Source: a bacterium
GTDB lineage: Bacteria; UBA10199; DSSB01
NCBI GenBank assembly: GCA_035281585.1
Contig: DATEDP010000097.1
Span: 1-38,187 of the forward strand
Reading direction: 5' to 3'
Length of the DNA stretch: 38,187 nt
The notes under the pieces are model-generated. The model was not told the origin of the DNA, ran no database searches, and saw only the letters and a program-made list of their open reading frames with translations. This document shows positions 23,974 through 32,423 of the stretch, piece by piece. The stretch's first letter is position 1; each line of letters starts with the position of its first letter. Both the position numbers and the translations under genes were made by a program.

Positions 23974-24731
23974 AGAAGCCCCGGGTCACTACTCCGGTCC
24001 TGGTCATCGGCGGCCTCGATCCTTCGGGCCACGCCGGCTTATTCGCCGACATCCGGGTTTTCGAGGAGCTGGGCCTGGCTTGGCGAGTGGCGACCACCGC
24101 CGTCACCGCCCAATCCGAAAAGAAATTCTTCGCCTGGGAGCCGGTCGACCTCAAATTATTCCGCGCCCAACTCGCCGCGGCCGGCTCCAGGGTCGGAGGG
24201 GTCAAGATCGGGATGCTCGGGACCGCCACCCATCTTCGGGAAGTTCTGCGCTGGTTGAAAAAAAATCGTCCGCCTTGGACGGTCTGGGATCCGGTCTGGC
24301 GCTCCTCGACCGGCGGCCAACTCTTTGGCGGCAAGGCCTCGGACTTCTTTTCCTTGTTGCCCCAGGTCGACGTCTGGACACCCAACCTTCCCGAAGCCGA
24401 GCTCTTTCTCGGCCGCAAGATCCGGAACCTCGCCGAAGCCCATCGCGCTGCCATCGAGCTTTGGCGGATGGGGAAGAAGAAATCGCGCTTCGCGGTCTTG
24501 AAAGGCGGCCACTTGCCGAAGAAAGAGCCGGCCAGTGACCTGGTGATCGATGCGGCCGGGATTCATGAATTGAGGGGCGAACGCCTGGCGGGCTCGAGGC
24601 GCGGAACCGGCTGCACCTTCGCCAGCGCCCTGCTCGCCGCCTTGGTCTCGGGGAAAACCCCCTTGGACTCGGTCCGATTCGCCAAGGCTTACGTCCGGAG
24701 CAAACTCTTTGCCGGGGGCCGGCGGGGCTAA
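23970..24731 (+). CDS. thiD: Hydroxymethylpyrimidine/phosphomethylpyrimidine kinase
   Basis: ThiD phosphorylates HMP and HMP-P to HMP-pyrophosphate for ThiE. The 253-residue ribokinase-fold protein has GGLDPSGHAGLFADIRVFEE near its N-terminus, WTPNLPEAELFLG in the middle, VLKGGHLPK and the catalytic-anion-hole motif GTGCTFASALLAAL. The usual DPV(M) motif reads DPVWRSSTG. The start is a TTG at 23970 that overlaps the thiE stop (TTGA) and has GGAGGG eight bases upstream. A long hairpin follows the gene. It is the last gene of the kinase-regulator-ZIP-thiE-thiD run. Confidence 0.92.
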   Translation: MKKPRVTTPVLVIGGLDPSGHAGLFADIRVFEELGLAWRVATTAVTAQSEKKFFAWEPVDLKLFRAQLAAAGSRVGGVKIGMLGTATHLREVLRWLKKNRPPWTVWDPVWRSSTGGQLFGGKASDFFSLLPQVDVWTPNLPEAELFLGRKIRNLAEAHRAAIELWRMGKKKSRFAVLKGGHLPKKEPASDLVIDAAGIHELRGERLAGSRRGTGCTFASALLAALVSGKTPLDSVRFAKAYVRSKLFAGGRRG

Positions 24732-24768
24732 AGCCCCTTGCTACCGATCCCGTAGCAAGGCCCTTTAG
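24728..24768. terminator. Hairpin between convergent thiD and pabC
   Basis: The arms CTAAAGCCCCTTGCTAC (24728-24744) and GTAGCAAGGCCCTTTAG (24752-24768) pair over 15 of 17 positions around a 7-base loop. It overlaps the last bases of thiD and ends 9 bp before the pabC stop. There is no T-tract on either strand, so it may be a Rho-assisted bidirectional terminator or another palindromic repeat. Confidence 0.5.
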
Positions 24769-24777
24769 GGCCGTTCC

Positions 24778-25668
24778 TTACTCCACGCCCCACTTTTTTG
24801 ATTCGAAGGACTCGATCCGGTACTGCTTCTCTTCGTTGAACAGCGAGGCGATTCGCTCGGTCTCCTTGCCGGGAATCCCGCGGCCGATCGGCTTGTCGTT
24901 GACCCGAGTCAGGGGCAGGACTTCCTTGAGAGCCGAGGTCAGAAAGGCCTCGGAAGCGGTGAGCAGATCCGAGACTTTCAAAGGCCGTTCCTCGAAGGCG
25001 AGATAATTCTTTTCCAAAAGCTCCAAAATAATCCGGCGCGTGACGCCGGGCAAAACCCCTTCGCTCAAGGGCGGAGTGAGGAACTTTTCGCCGTCGTGGA
25101 TGAAAAGGTTGGCGGTGGCAGCCTCGACCAGATTCCCGGCCGAGTTGAGCAAGAGCGCCAGGTCAAAGCCGCCCTCCTGCGCCATCCGTTGCGAAAGAAT
25201 ATTTCGGAGGTAATTCGTCGACTTCACTTGGCAGAGCGGATCGGGCGAAATGCGAAAATCCTCGATCACCTTGGCCGAGGCGCCGTCGGTGTAGAGCTTC
25301 TTCGAAACCTTGTCCAGCGCCTTGGCCACGACCACCAAGTTGACGCTGTCGCCGGGCTCGAGGCTGCCGAATTCCTTGTTCAGCCGGCTCAAGGTCAAGC
25401 GGAGATAGGCATCCTTCAAGCGATTGTGATGCAGGGTTTGGTAAAGAGCGAATTCCAGCTTGGAGGCCGAGAGGTCGATCGGCATTCGCAGCAAATCGAG
25501 GCCGCGGAAAAAACGCTGCAAGTGCTCGCTCAAAAAGGGAATGAAGCCGTGAGTGGCCTTCATCGTCTCGAAGAGACCCTCCCCGTAGAGATAGCTTCGA
25601 TCCAAGGTCCATTGCGAAACCTCGTGCTCGTGCTTGAGCATGCCGTTGAAGTAGACGAGGCCGGACAT
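24778..25668 (-). CDS. pabC: Aminodeoxychorismate lyase / class IV aminotransferase
   Basis: PabC releases p-aminobenzoate and pyruvate from aminodeoxychorismate in folate synthesis, using pyridoxal phosphate. The 296-residue product is a fold-type IV PLP enzyme: SYLYGEGLFETMKATHG near the N-terminus, the PLP Lys in QVKSTNYLRNILSQ, NSAGNLVEAATANLFI and TPPLSEGVLPGVTRRIILEL. Branched-chain and D-amino-acid transaminases share these motifs, but the gene lies 41 bp after pabB, which settles the role. The ATG at 25668 matches the family's N-terminus (LVYFNG). Confidence 0.88.
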   Translation of the reverse strand: MSGLVYFNGMLKHEHEVSQWTLDRSYLYGEGLFETMKATHGFIPFLSEHLQRFFRGLDLLRMPIDLSASKLEFALYQTLHHNRLKDAYLRLTLSRLNKEFGSLEPGDSVNLVVVAKALDKVSKKLYTDGASAKVIEDFRISPDPLCQVKSTNYLRNILSQRMAQEGGFDLALLLNSAGNLVEAATANLFIHDGEKFLTPPLSEGVLPGVTRRIILELLEKNYLAFEERPLKVSDLLTASEAFLTSALKEVLPLTRVNDKPIGRGIPGKETERIASLFNEEKQYRIESFESKKWGVE

Positions 25669-25709
25669 GGGCCCATCGTAGCGCCGGCCGATTCAAACCG
25701 GAAGCGGAA

Positions 25710-27020
25710 TTAATCGCCTTCCGGCACGGTGCCGAGCGCGGCGAAAAAGCCGCGGGCCTTGTCGAGGCACTCCCGGTATTCGGCTTCGGGCTCGGAGTCG
25801 ACGACAATGCCGCCGCCGGCCCGGTATTCCAAATCCCCGCCCTTCAAGGTCGCGGTGCGGATCGCGATGTTGAAGCCCGAACGTCCCGAAAACCCGGCAT
25901 AGCCGATGGAACCGGTGTAAATGCCGCGGGGCCCCCGCTCCAGCTCGGCGATCACCTCGATGGCCTTGAGCTTGGGCGCGCCGGTGATCGATCCGCCCGG
26001 CGAAAGGCGGTGCAAGGCCTGGAGCGGCCCGATCCCGGCAGCCAGCTCCGATTCGACCACCGCGTAAAGGTGATGGACTTGGGGCAGGCTTTCCAAGCGC
26101 CGGAGCTCGGGCACCGAAACCGAGCCGGTCCGGCTGACCGCTCCCAAGTCGTTGCGCACCAAATCGACGATCATGAGCAGCTCGGCCGCGTCCTTGGGGC
26201 TGGCCAACAGTTCAGCGGCCAGCTCGGCGTCGCGAGCGGGGTCGGCCGAGCGCGGCCGAGTTCCCTTGATCGGATAGGAGCGGGCACCGCGGCCCACACT
26301 TTCGAGCAGGATCTCCGGTGAAGCCGAAAAGATTTGCTCCTCGCCCAAATTGACATAGGCCATCTGCGGCGCCGGCGCGGCTTGACGCAAGCGAAGATAG
26401 AGGTCGGCGGCATCGCCGCGACCCGCGCTGGCGAAACCCTGCGAGAGATTCACCTGATAGCAATCGCCGCGGCGGAGCCGCTCCTGGATGTCTCGAACTT
26501 GATCGAGGTATTCGGCGCGGGAGATGTCGGGCCGGATCGGGCCCGCTTGCCAGGCGGAGAGCGAAGGAGCGGCTGCGCTCAAGCGCCGGACCAAGCGGTC
26601 GGCTTTCCGAGGATCTTGAGAATGGACCGTCGCACTTTGGGTCGAATGATCGAGCTCGAGCCAAGCGTCGAAGAGAAAAAAATCGGCCCGGCCCTCGTAA
26701 TTCAAGCGACCGATCCAACCGCCGCCGAAAATCGAGCCTGTCGTCCCGAGCGGAGTGAGGGATCCACGACGATGCTCCGCGGTGGATTCCTCGGGGCCTC
26801 GGAATGACAACTGAGCGTCCGCTTCTTTCGCGAACTCGAAAAACTCCGCAAAATCCTTGCAAGCCCGGTGCTCCAGCGGCTCCAAGGCCAAAATCGAAAT
26901 CCGGGAGCGCGGATGGCCGGCCGAGGCGCTGTCGAGCCAAAAGGCCGGCGGCTCGGCCTGGACCAAGGCGGCCAGGCGTCGGGAGTCGGGCCAGGCGATC
27001 GGCAAGGCGACGTTTTTCAC
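25710..27020 (-). CDS. pabB: Aminodeoxychorismate synthase component I (PabB), with in-frame repeat insertion
   Basis: PabB converts chorismate to aminodeoxychorismate with ammonia from PabA. The 436-residue product has CYQVNLSQGF, SASPEILLES, PIKGTRPR, IVDLVRNDLGAVSRTGSV, SPGGSITGAPKLKAIEVI and GSIGYAGFSGRSGFNIAIRT. The Lys in PIKGT is diagnostic for PabB (TrpE has Ala). The start is a GTG at 27020 that overlaps the upstream SPL-like gene stop (GTGA). The ATG-initiated reading that continues to 27986 is the SPL-like gene in the wrong frame. Residues ~71-94 are encoded by a palindromic repeat and lie between the N-terminal strand region and FGGGWIGRL, a variable loop in the family. No glutaminase (PabA) is in the window. 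Confidence 0.92.
   Translation of the reverse strand: MKNVALPIAWPDSRRLAALVQAEPPAFWLDSASAGHPRSRISILALEPLEHRACKDFAEFFEFAKEADAQLSFRGPEESTAEHRRGSLTPLGTTGSIFGGGWIGRLNYEGRADFFLFDAWLELDHSTQSATVHSQDPRKADRLVRRLSAAAPSLSAWQAGPIRPDISRAEYLDQVRDIQERLRRGDCYQVNLSQGFASAGRGDAADLYLRLRQAAPAPQMAYVNLGEEQIFSASPEILLESVGRGARSYPIKGTRPRSADPARDAELAAELLASPKDAAELLMIVDLVRNDLGAVSRTGSVSVPELRRLESLPQVHHLYAVVESELAAGIGPLQALHRLSPGGSITGAPKLKAIEVIAELERGPRGIYTGSIGYAGFSGRSGFNIAIRTATLKGGDLEYRAGGGIVVDSEPEAEYRECLDKARGFFAALGTVPEGD
26740..26808. repeat. Palindromic repeat inserted in frame within pabB
   Basis: The 69-bp element runs from GTCGTCCCGAGCGGAGTGAG to a final CTCGGAATGAC. Its ends pair (TGTCGTCCCGAG with CTCGGAATGACA, 10/12) and so does the next block (GAGGGATCCAC with GTGGATTCCTC, 10/11). 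On the other strand it begins GTCATTCCGAGGCCC, as does the intergenic copy at 19837-19918. Its length is exactly 23 codons, so the pabB frame is kept. Confidence 0.72.
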
Positions 27021-28111
27021 GCGGCCAATTCCTTGAGCCGTTGGCTGAGGGAATGTTCGACGACTTGGGGCAAGGGCGCCGGCTCGGCGGTGACTTCCTC
27101 CCACATCCAGGGCGGCTCCATGCAGAGATAGCGCGGGAAATCCAAGCTCCACTCGGCCAAGCGGCGCCAAACCCGGCGGTACATCTCGCGGCGCAGGGTC
27201 TTGAAGTAGCGGAATTTCCCGTCGGGAGCCTGGATGAAATCCTCGGCGAAGATCGCGGTCTGAGGGAAGCGCTCGGTGGCGATCTCCTTGAGGGCCTTGT
27301 CGAAACGGAGGCTGCCGACGCTGACCCAGGCCAGGCGCTTCGGATCGAGCCGGGCGGCGATCGCCGCGATCAAGCCGTCGTAAGCCTCTTCCCAACCCGG
27401 GTGACAAATCAGCGGGTCGAGATGAAGGCCGACCGGGTAACCGGCGGCCTGAGCCTGGGCCGCGGCTTCGAGCCGCTCGGCCAGCGAGGCGCATTTGAGC
27501 TCCTCGCGCTTCACGATGGCCTCCGGCGCCAAGGACCAGGAGAGGACGGTGCGACCGCGATGTTCGAGCTTGAGCAGGCCCGCAATGCAGTCGCTCTTGG
27601 TCTTCAATTCCAAAAAAAGATTTTTTCGCGCAGCGAAGAAGGGCACCCACTCGCCGCCCAAGCCGGTCAAGGCGTCGAGAGCCAGCGAATCGGAAAGCTC
27701 GCCGGTCCCGACTCGGAGCGGCTTGGTGCCGGCCTCGTCCAGGTTCCGCAGGGCGGCAAGAAAATGGCCGGTGTTGGCATAAACCGTGAGGACCGGGTTG
27801 TTCTTCAAATAGCTCTGAAGGATGCAATAAGTGCATTCGAGATGGCAGTTGGAAATCGGGTTGAAGACATAGTCGTCCAAGTTGATGGCGTGCTTGATCT
27901 TGGGAAATGGCTTGACGGCTTCGCCTTTGGCTTGAGCGATGGCGAGGATCCGCTTGGCCGGCGAGATCGCTTGTGGCTCCTTCCACGAACCGAGGCTTTC
28001 CACGATTTCGCGGCGCACCTCGGGAAAGACGCCAAGAAGCCGGCGAGCCAGCGGCGTCTCGGCGACCGCCGCTTCCAGAAGCAGGATTTGAGGGGCGAAG
28101 CTAGCGAGCAT
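27017..28111 (-). CDS. SPL-like (spore photoproduct lyase family) radical SAM protein
   Basis: The 364-residue protein is a radical SAM enzyme of the spore photoproduct lyase group. The cluster motif is CHLECTYC (Cys 89, 93, 96) in the family context NPISNCHLECTYCILQSYL, and LRVGTGELSDSLALD and GYPVGLHLDPLICHPGW follow, as in SPL relatives. True SplB has an additional Cys about 45 residues after the cluster that donates hydrogen to the lesion radical; here that region reads GTGELSD with no Cys, so the substrate may differ. The organism shows no sporulation gene here. The ATG at 28111 starts MLASFAPQILLLE. Its stop overlaps the pabB GTG, so it is coupled to pabB; it follows the duplicated membrane-protein gene by 53 bp. 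Confidence 0.82.
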   Translation of the reverse strand: MLASFAPQILLLEAAVAETPLARRLLGVFPEVRREIVESLGSWKEPQAISPAKRILAIAQAKGEAVKPFPKIKHAINLDDYVFNPISNCHLECTYCILQSYLKNNPVLTVYANTGHFLAALRNLDEAGTKPLRVGTGELSDSLALDALTGLGGEWVPFFAARKNLFLELKTKSDCIAGLLKLEHRGRTVLSWSLAPEAIVKREELKCASLAERLEAAAQAQAAGYPVGLHLDPLICHPGWEEAYDGLIAAIAARLDPKRLAWVSVGSLRFDKALKEIATERFPQTAIFAEDFIQAPDGKFRYFKTLRREMYRRVWRRLAEWSLDFPRYLCMEPPWMWEEVTAEPAPLPQVVEHSLSQRLKELAA

Positions 28112-28164
28112 GGCATTCCCGCCGAAGACTCTTGCAGAGATTTCGCCGCCGGGGAATAGCTTTC

Positions 28165-31100
28165 TTAAGCGGCCGGCGGAGGCGGCGAAACCGGCTTGCT
28201 CGCCCGCAAGGCCTTCCAACCACCGCCGCTGGTCAGGCTGGCCCAAGCCCAGCGCAGCCACCGGAGCAACGCCAAGGCCAGCCACAGCGCCCAAGCCAGC
28301 ATGGCCAGCCGGTAGCAGAAGAGCGGGACCGAGATCACCCAGGTCTGAGGCAAGGTCGCCGGACTTCGATCGTTGAACCAGCGCAGGAAGGTGTTGCTCG
28401 AACCGTTGCCCGAGATCTGCATGTCGGGCATGCCGAGCAGTCCCTGCTGGATCGAGACGAAGATCACGATCAAGGCCGCCAAGGTCCAAAGGGCCAGGAG
28501 AATTTGGAAAAGGTCGAAGCTGAAGCTTCCGCTCAAGGGCTTGCGCTCCCGCCAACCCAGGGCCAAAAGCCAACCGGCGAAGATCAGCGAGGCCCAAATC
28601 GGCACTTGGGTCAGGCCGAAGCCGAGCAGCAGCCAATGGTGGAACTTGAGCGGCGTGAGCCGGCTCCGGCCGAGGACGATCGAGGCCAGGATGACAATGC
28701 CGAGCATGCTCCAGAAAAGGACCGCCGGCCCGGCCCGGAGGCCGCCGGCGAAGAGCACCCAGCGGTTTTGCGGGAGATGCAGCTGGATCTCGGTGTTGAC
28801 GCTCGGCGAGCCGAGCGAGATCGCCGGCGTGCGGAAGAAGGACTTGAGCGCCAAGGGCTGCTGCCAACGCAGCTCGACCTGCTGGGTTCCGGGAACCAGC
28901 GGCAGGCTGACCTTCAGCCCCTCTTGTCGAATCGGCTGGGTCGAGCCGTTGATGCTCACCGATTGCAACACCGCTCCCTCCGGCAGGGTCAGGACATGTT
29001 GCCCGCCCAGGCTGCTGCGCAGGTTCACGCTCAGGCTCGACTCGGTGAAACGCAAGCCCGGCGTGACCGCGAAGCGGCTGCGGTCGATGGTCAGGACCTG
29101 GCCGGCGATGCCGGCCGGCCGGCTGATCTTGAGATTCAGCGTTTCGCCGGGCCAAGGCCGCCACTCCACCGGCCAGCGGCTATCGGGGCTGCCCGGATGA
29201 ACCGGTGGAATCCCCTCGGATTGATAGTGCCAGACCGGATTCAAATCGAGCTGCCAGACTTCGATCATCGAGCTGGACTTGGGCGCCTCGAGCTTCAACT
29301 CCGGCGCCTCGGCCAAAACCGAACGCCAAGTGAATTCGGTGGCGTTAGGCCCCATGCTCACCCGCACCTTACCCTCTTTCACTTCGACGTCGGCGTCGGT
29401 CACCGATTCGCCGGCGAGCAAGGGCACCTCGGCGATGAAGGCGGTGCCCGGCGGCGTGAGCCGGACGACCTTGGTCTCCACTTCCCAAGTGAGGCCGAGC
29501 AGGAGCAGGCGCTCGACCCGGAAGAAGGGCGGCAGCGCCGCCCGCTTCGGCTCCGAGGCATCGGGGCTCAAGCTCTGCAATCGGGTGAGCTGGAGATTGT
29601 CGGCAGCCTGACCGTTTTCCAACAAGCCCTCGAGGCTCCAGTCGGCGACCTCGGCCTCGATGTAGCGGGGCTTGAGCGGCAGGGCGATCTGAACGCTGGG
29701 ACGCTCGGGCAAGGGACCTTCGGCCGTCACCTGGTGAACGCCGGGCGGGAGCTGGATCCAGAGATTGCCGGTTTCATCGCGGTGCAAGGCCGAAAAGGCC
29801 CGGCCGTTGACGGTGACGCTCGCGGGGGTCCACTCCTCGAAGCTGCCGGGCAAGGCCACCGAGCCGTTGCCGGCGACGCCGACTTCAAGCAAGAGCCGCA
29901 ATTGATTGCCGGCGACCGCGAGGCGCATCCGGGAGACGGCCGCGCAGTCCGGATAACATTCGGGGTCCTCCAAAAGCTTGTCGCGAAGCTGGTTCAAGAG
30001 CTCGGTCGGAGGATACTCGGCCCGGGCCGGAGCGCTGCCGAGAACGATTCCGCCGGCGATCAGGAGCAGAGCCGCATAGCTGCCGCCCCGCCGCCACCAG
30101 CGCTGCCAGGAACCACCGATCCAGCCCAGGACACAAAGCGCCAAGAGGCCCACCAGCAACACCCGAAGCACGGCCAGGGCGAAATTCAGCGCCGGCGGAA
30201 TCAGGAAGAGCCGGAGGGTCTGGCCCTTCTCGACCGGGCCGTTCCAGGTCAAGGGGTAGTGGTTCCAAGTCCAAAGCGGAAGCCCCGGACCGGTCTGGAC
30301 TTTGGCGCCGGGGCTCTGCTGGGAGAGATTTTCCCGCATCCGTTGGTCATAGTAATCGCGCTTCTTCGCACCGATGCTGGCGGCCATGTTTTGCACCGCT
30401 TCGGGCTTAGCCGCCATTTTTCGGAGCACCTTGCTATCGGCGGCCTCCTCGTCCATCGACGCCGGCGCCTCTTGGGGCACGGCACCGCCGTAACCTAACG
30501 CCTCCGGGGCCTGGGCTTCGACTGGCGGCGCCGGGATCGCAGCCGGCGGCGGGACCGCCCGCTCGGCGTCCAAAACTTGATAAGGATGCTCCAGCACCGG
30601 ATACATGCCCTGCCGCAACTGCTGAACCATGAAGGGAATGGCCACGATGAGCAGCACGATCGTCGCGATGCCGGTGTAAACCCGGGCCAGGGTATGGAGC
30701 TTGCCGGGCTTGAGCAGGCGCAGCAAGGCGCAGCCGGCCAGGAGCGCCAGCCAAGACCATTGGGGCGCGTCGATCTCGGTGTAGGTCAGGGTCAAGCCCA
30801 GCAAGGCCACCAAGCCCCATCCGATGCCCCAGAGCCGGGCGAAGATCAGGAAGAGGATCAGGACCATGAAGATGTTGAGCAGGTTCCAGCGGGCGATCCA
30901 GGTCCCCGGCACCTCATCGGCGCCGGTTGCGGCCCAAAGGCCCCAACCCGGCGGCAGCTGCAGCTCGCCGCTCACCTTCTGAAAGTCGTGGTTCCAGCCG
31001 ATGGCCGGAACGCTGCGCCCGCCGTCGTTCAGCCGGCTGTCGGCCGAGACCTGAAGATTGCCTTGGCGAATCTCGATGCCGCTGCGCTTCTCGCCCGGCA

Positions 31101-32301
31101 AGGAAGTGATGAGCTGATCGACGCCGTTGATCGAAACCCGGCCCAGGGCCAGCGGCGCATTCATCTCCAGCCGGTTGCTGCGGTTGAGAGTGCCGGCCAA
31201 GGCATCTTGGAAGGTGTAGCCCTGGCCATCGAAATCGAGCCAAATCCGCCGGAATAAAGTCAGCTGATCCGGCGCCGGGTCGCTGTCGCCCCGCCGCCGC
31301 TCGACCAAGCGCATCGTCTCGCCGGGCTTGAGCCGGTAAGCCGGCAGCTGCTTCCAGTGCTCGGGCAAGGTGGTCTGTTGGGGATCGATCGAGCTAACAC
31401 CCTCGATGGAAACCAGCCGCAGGTTATTGTGAGCTTGGAAGACCCAAACCTCTTCGGGGACCAGGGCCGGCTCGGCCGACAAGGCGATCTCGGCGACCGG
31501 GCCGGGGGCCCGGGCCTTGATTTCGATCTTCCAGTTGCCGGGACGAACCTGAACCTTCAGGCTGCCGTCGAGCTCGACCCGCGCCGGCAGCGGCGAATCC
31601 AGCGACATCATGATGAAGTCCTGGGGCAGGGCCCGGCCCAGCTTGACCTCGCGGGCCTTGCCGGCGACGTCGAGCTCGACCACGGTAGTGAGGAAGAGCG
31701 GGATTTCATCGTCGACCATGCGGTTGACCCGCAGGTCAAGCCGCTCCTCGGCGCCGGCTTCGACCGATTCTTTCTCCAACCAAAGGAGCCCGTTCTCGTC
31801 GAGTTGCGGGAAGGGCACGGCTTGGCCCTTGAGGATCAATTGGAGGATGCCGGTGGCGCTGGGAATTTGAAAATTTTCGGGCAGCGAATCCCAGAGAAAG
31901 GCGCCCTTGACCGCATGGCTGCCTTTCTTGAGGAAGAGGCTGGGGACCCCGTCGCGATCGAGAACGGTGGCCGCTTGGCCATCGACGGTCACCGATTGAG
32001 GCCAGCGCTTGGCGTCGCCGGGTAGCGGGACCCAATCGTCCCGGTATAATTCCCAATCTTGGGCGAAGCTGCCCTGCTTCTCATCCAAGTTGAGGTCGAG
32101 TCTCGAAGCCCAGGCGCAAAGCCGCTCCTCGTCGCCGTTGCGGTTGGGGCAAAGTCTCTCTTCCTCGCCGTGAAGCACCCAAGAAACCCAAGGTTTCAGC
32201 GGCTCCGGGACCTGATCCAGGGCCAGGGGGGCGGCCCATAACAGGGGGCTGGTGAATAGACAAAGGGCCACAAGGAACGCTCGGCGAAGGCAAAACCGCA
32301 T
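28165..32301 (-). CDS. Large envelope/membrane protein with two homologous halves (1378 aa)
   Basis: I do not recognise a named family. A signal peptide (residues 1-24, VALCLFTSPLLWAAP) leads into a beta-rich extracytoplasmic region (25-465), then membrane helices (~472-560), a Pro/Ala linker (~580-665), more helices (~705-755), a second beta-rich region (~762-1180) and a terminal helix cluster (~1190-1365). The two halves match: WPQSVTVDGQAATVLDRDG (100-118) with WTPASVTVNGRAFSALHRDE (824-843), GELQLPPGWGLWAATG with EIQLHLPQNRWVLFAGG, and RVSINGVDQL with SVSINGSTQP. Cysteines CPNRNGDEERLC and CYPDC occur at equivalent places and may form disulfides. AGGAGG precedes the ATG at 32301. It is the first gene of the run ending in pabC. 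Confidence 0.85.
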   Translation of the reverse strand: MRFCLRRAFLVALCLFTSPLLWAAPLALDQVPEPLKPWVSWVLHGEEERLCPNRNGDEERLCAWASRLDLNLDEKQGSFAQDWELYRDDWVPLPGDAKRWPQSVTVDGQAATVLDRDGVPSLFLKKGSHAVKGAFLWDSLPENFQIPSATGILQLILKGQAVPFPQLDENGLLWLEKESVEAGAEERLDLRVNRMVDDEIPLFLTTVVELDVAGKAREVKLGRALPQDFIMMSLDSPLPARVELDGSLKVQVRPGNWKIEIKARAPGPVAEIALSAEPALVPEEVWVFQAHNNLRLVSIEGVSSIDPQQTTLPEHWKQLPAYRLKPGETMRLVERRRGDSDPAPDQLTLFRRIWLDFDGQGYTFQDALAGTLNRSNRLEMNAPLALGRVSINGVDQLITSLPGEKRSGIEIRQGNLQVSADSRLNDGGRSVPAIGWNHDFQKVSGELQLPPGWGLWAATGADEVPGTWIARWNLLNIFMVLILFLIFARLWGIGWGLVALLGLTLTYTEIDAPQWSWLALLAGCALLRLLKPGKLHTLARVYTGIATIVLLIVAIPFMVQQLRQGMYPVLEHPYQVLDAERAVPPPAAIPAPPVEAQAPEALGYGGAVPQEAPASMDEEAADSKVLRKMAAKPEAVQNMAASIGAKKRDYYDQRMRENLSQQSPGAKVQTGPGLPLWTWNHYPLTWNGPVEKGQTLRLFLIPPALNFALAVLRVLLVGLLALCVLGWIGGSWQRWWRRGGSYAALLLIAGGIVLGSAPARAEYPPTELLNQLRDKLLEDPECYPDCAAVSRMRLAVAGNQLRLLLEVGVAGNGSVALPGSFEEWTPASVTVNGRAFSALHRDETGNLWIQLPPGVHQVTAEGPLPERPSVQIALPLKPRYIEAEVADWSLEGLLENGQAADNLQLTRLQSLSPDASEPKRAALPPFFRVERLLLLGLTWEVETKVVRLTPPGTAFIAEVPLLAGESVTDADVEVKEGKVRVSMGPNATEFTWRSVLAEAPELKLEAPKSSSMIEVWQLDLNPVWHYQSEGIPPVHPGSPDSRWPVEWRPWPGETLNLKISRPAGIAGQVLTIDRSRFAVTPGLRFTESSLSVNLRSSLGGQHVLTLPEGAVLQSVSINGSTQPIRQEGLKVSLPLVPGTQQVELRWQQPLALKSFFRTPAISLGSPSVNTEIQLHLPQNRWVLFAGGLRAGPAVLFWSMLGIVILASIVLGRSRLTPLKFHHWLLLGFGLTQVPIWASLIFAGWLLALGWRERKPLSGSFSFDLFQILLALWTLAALIVIFVSIQQGLLGMPDMQISGNGSSNTFLRWFNDRSPATLPQTWVISVPLFCYRLAMLAWALWLALALLRWLRWAWASLTSGGGWKALRASKPVSPPPPAA

Positions 32302-32423
32302 TTTTCCTCCTTGGTAGGGTGGCAGGAGAGGACGATTTCATAGCCTTTTTGGTCTAAAAGGTCTTTAAAAAATCCCGTTGCTCCCTCCTCCATAAACTGC
32401 TTTAAGGGGAGCGGCTTCTATAT

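Noticed and set aside
27021-27986. ATG-initiated N-terminal extension of pabB to 27986
   Set aside because: The extra part is the SPL-like gene in a wrong frame; the GTG at 27020 with GTGA overlap gives a normal PabB length.
28132-30498. 788-codon plus-strand frame opposite the duplicated membrane protein
   Set aside because: Gln/Arg/Gly-rich shadow with no motif; the minus frame has signal peptide, helices and internal homology.
32378-32406. Promoter TTGCTC-17-TTTAAG ahead of the short rho
   Set aside because: Both boxes are weak, and the implied start would fall after the only ribosome-binding-like AAGGGGA.
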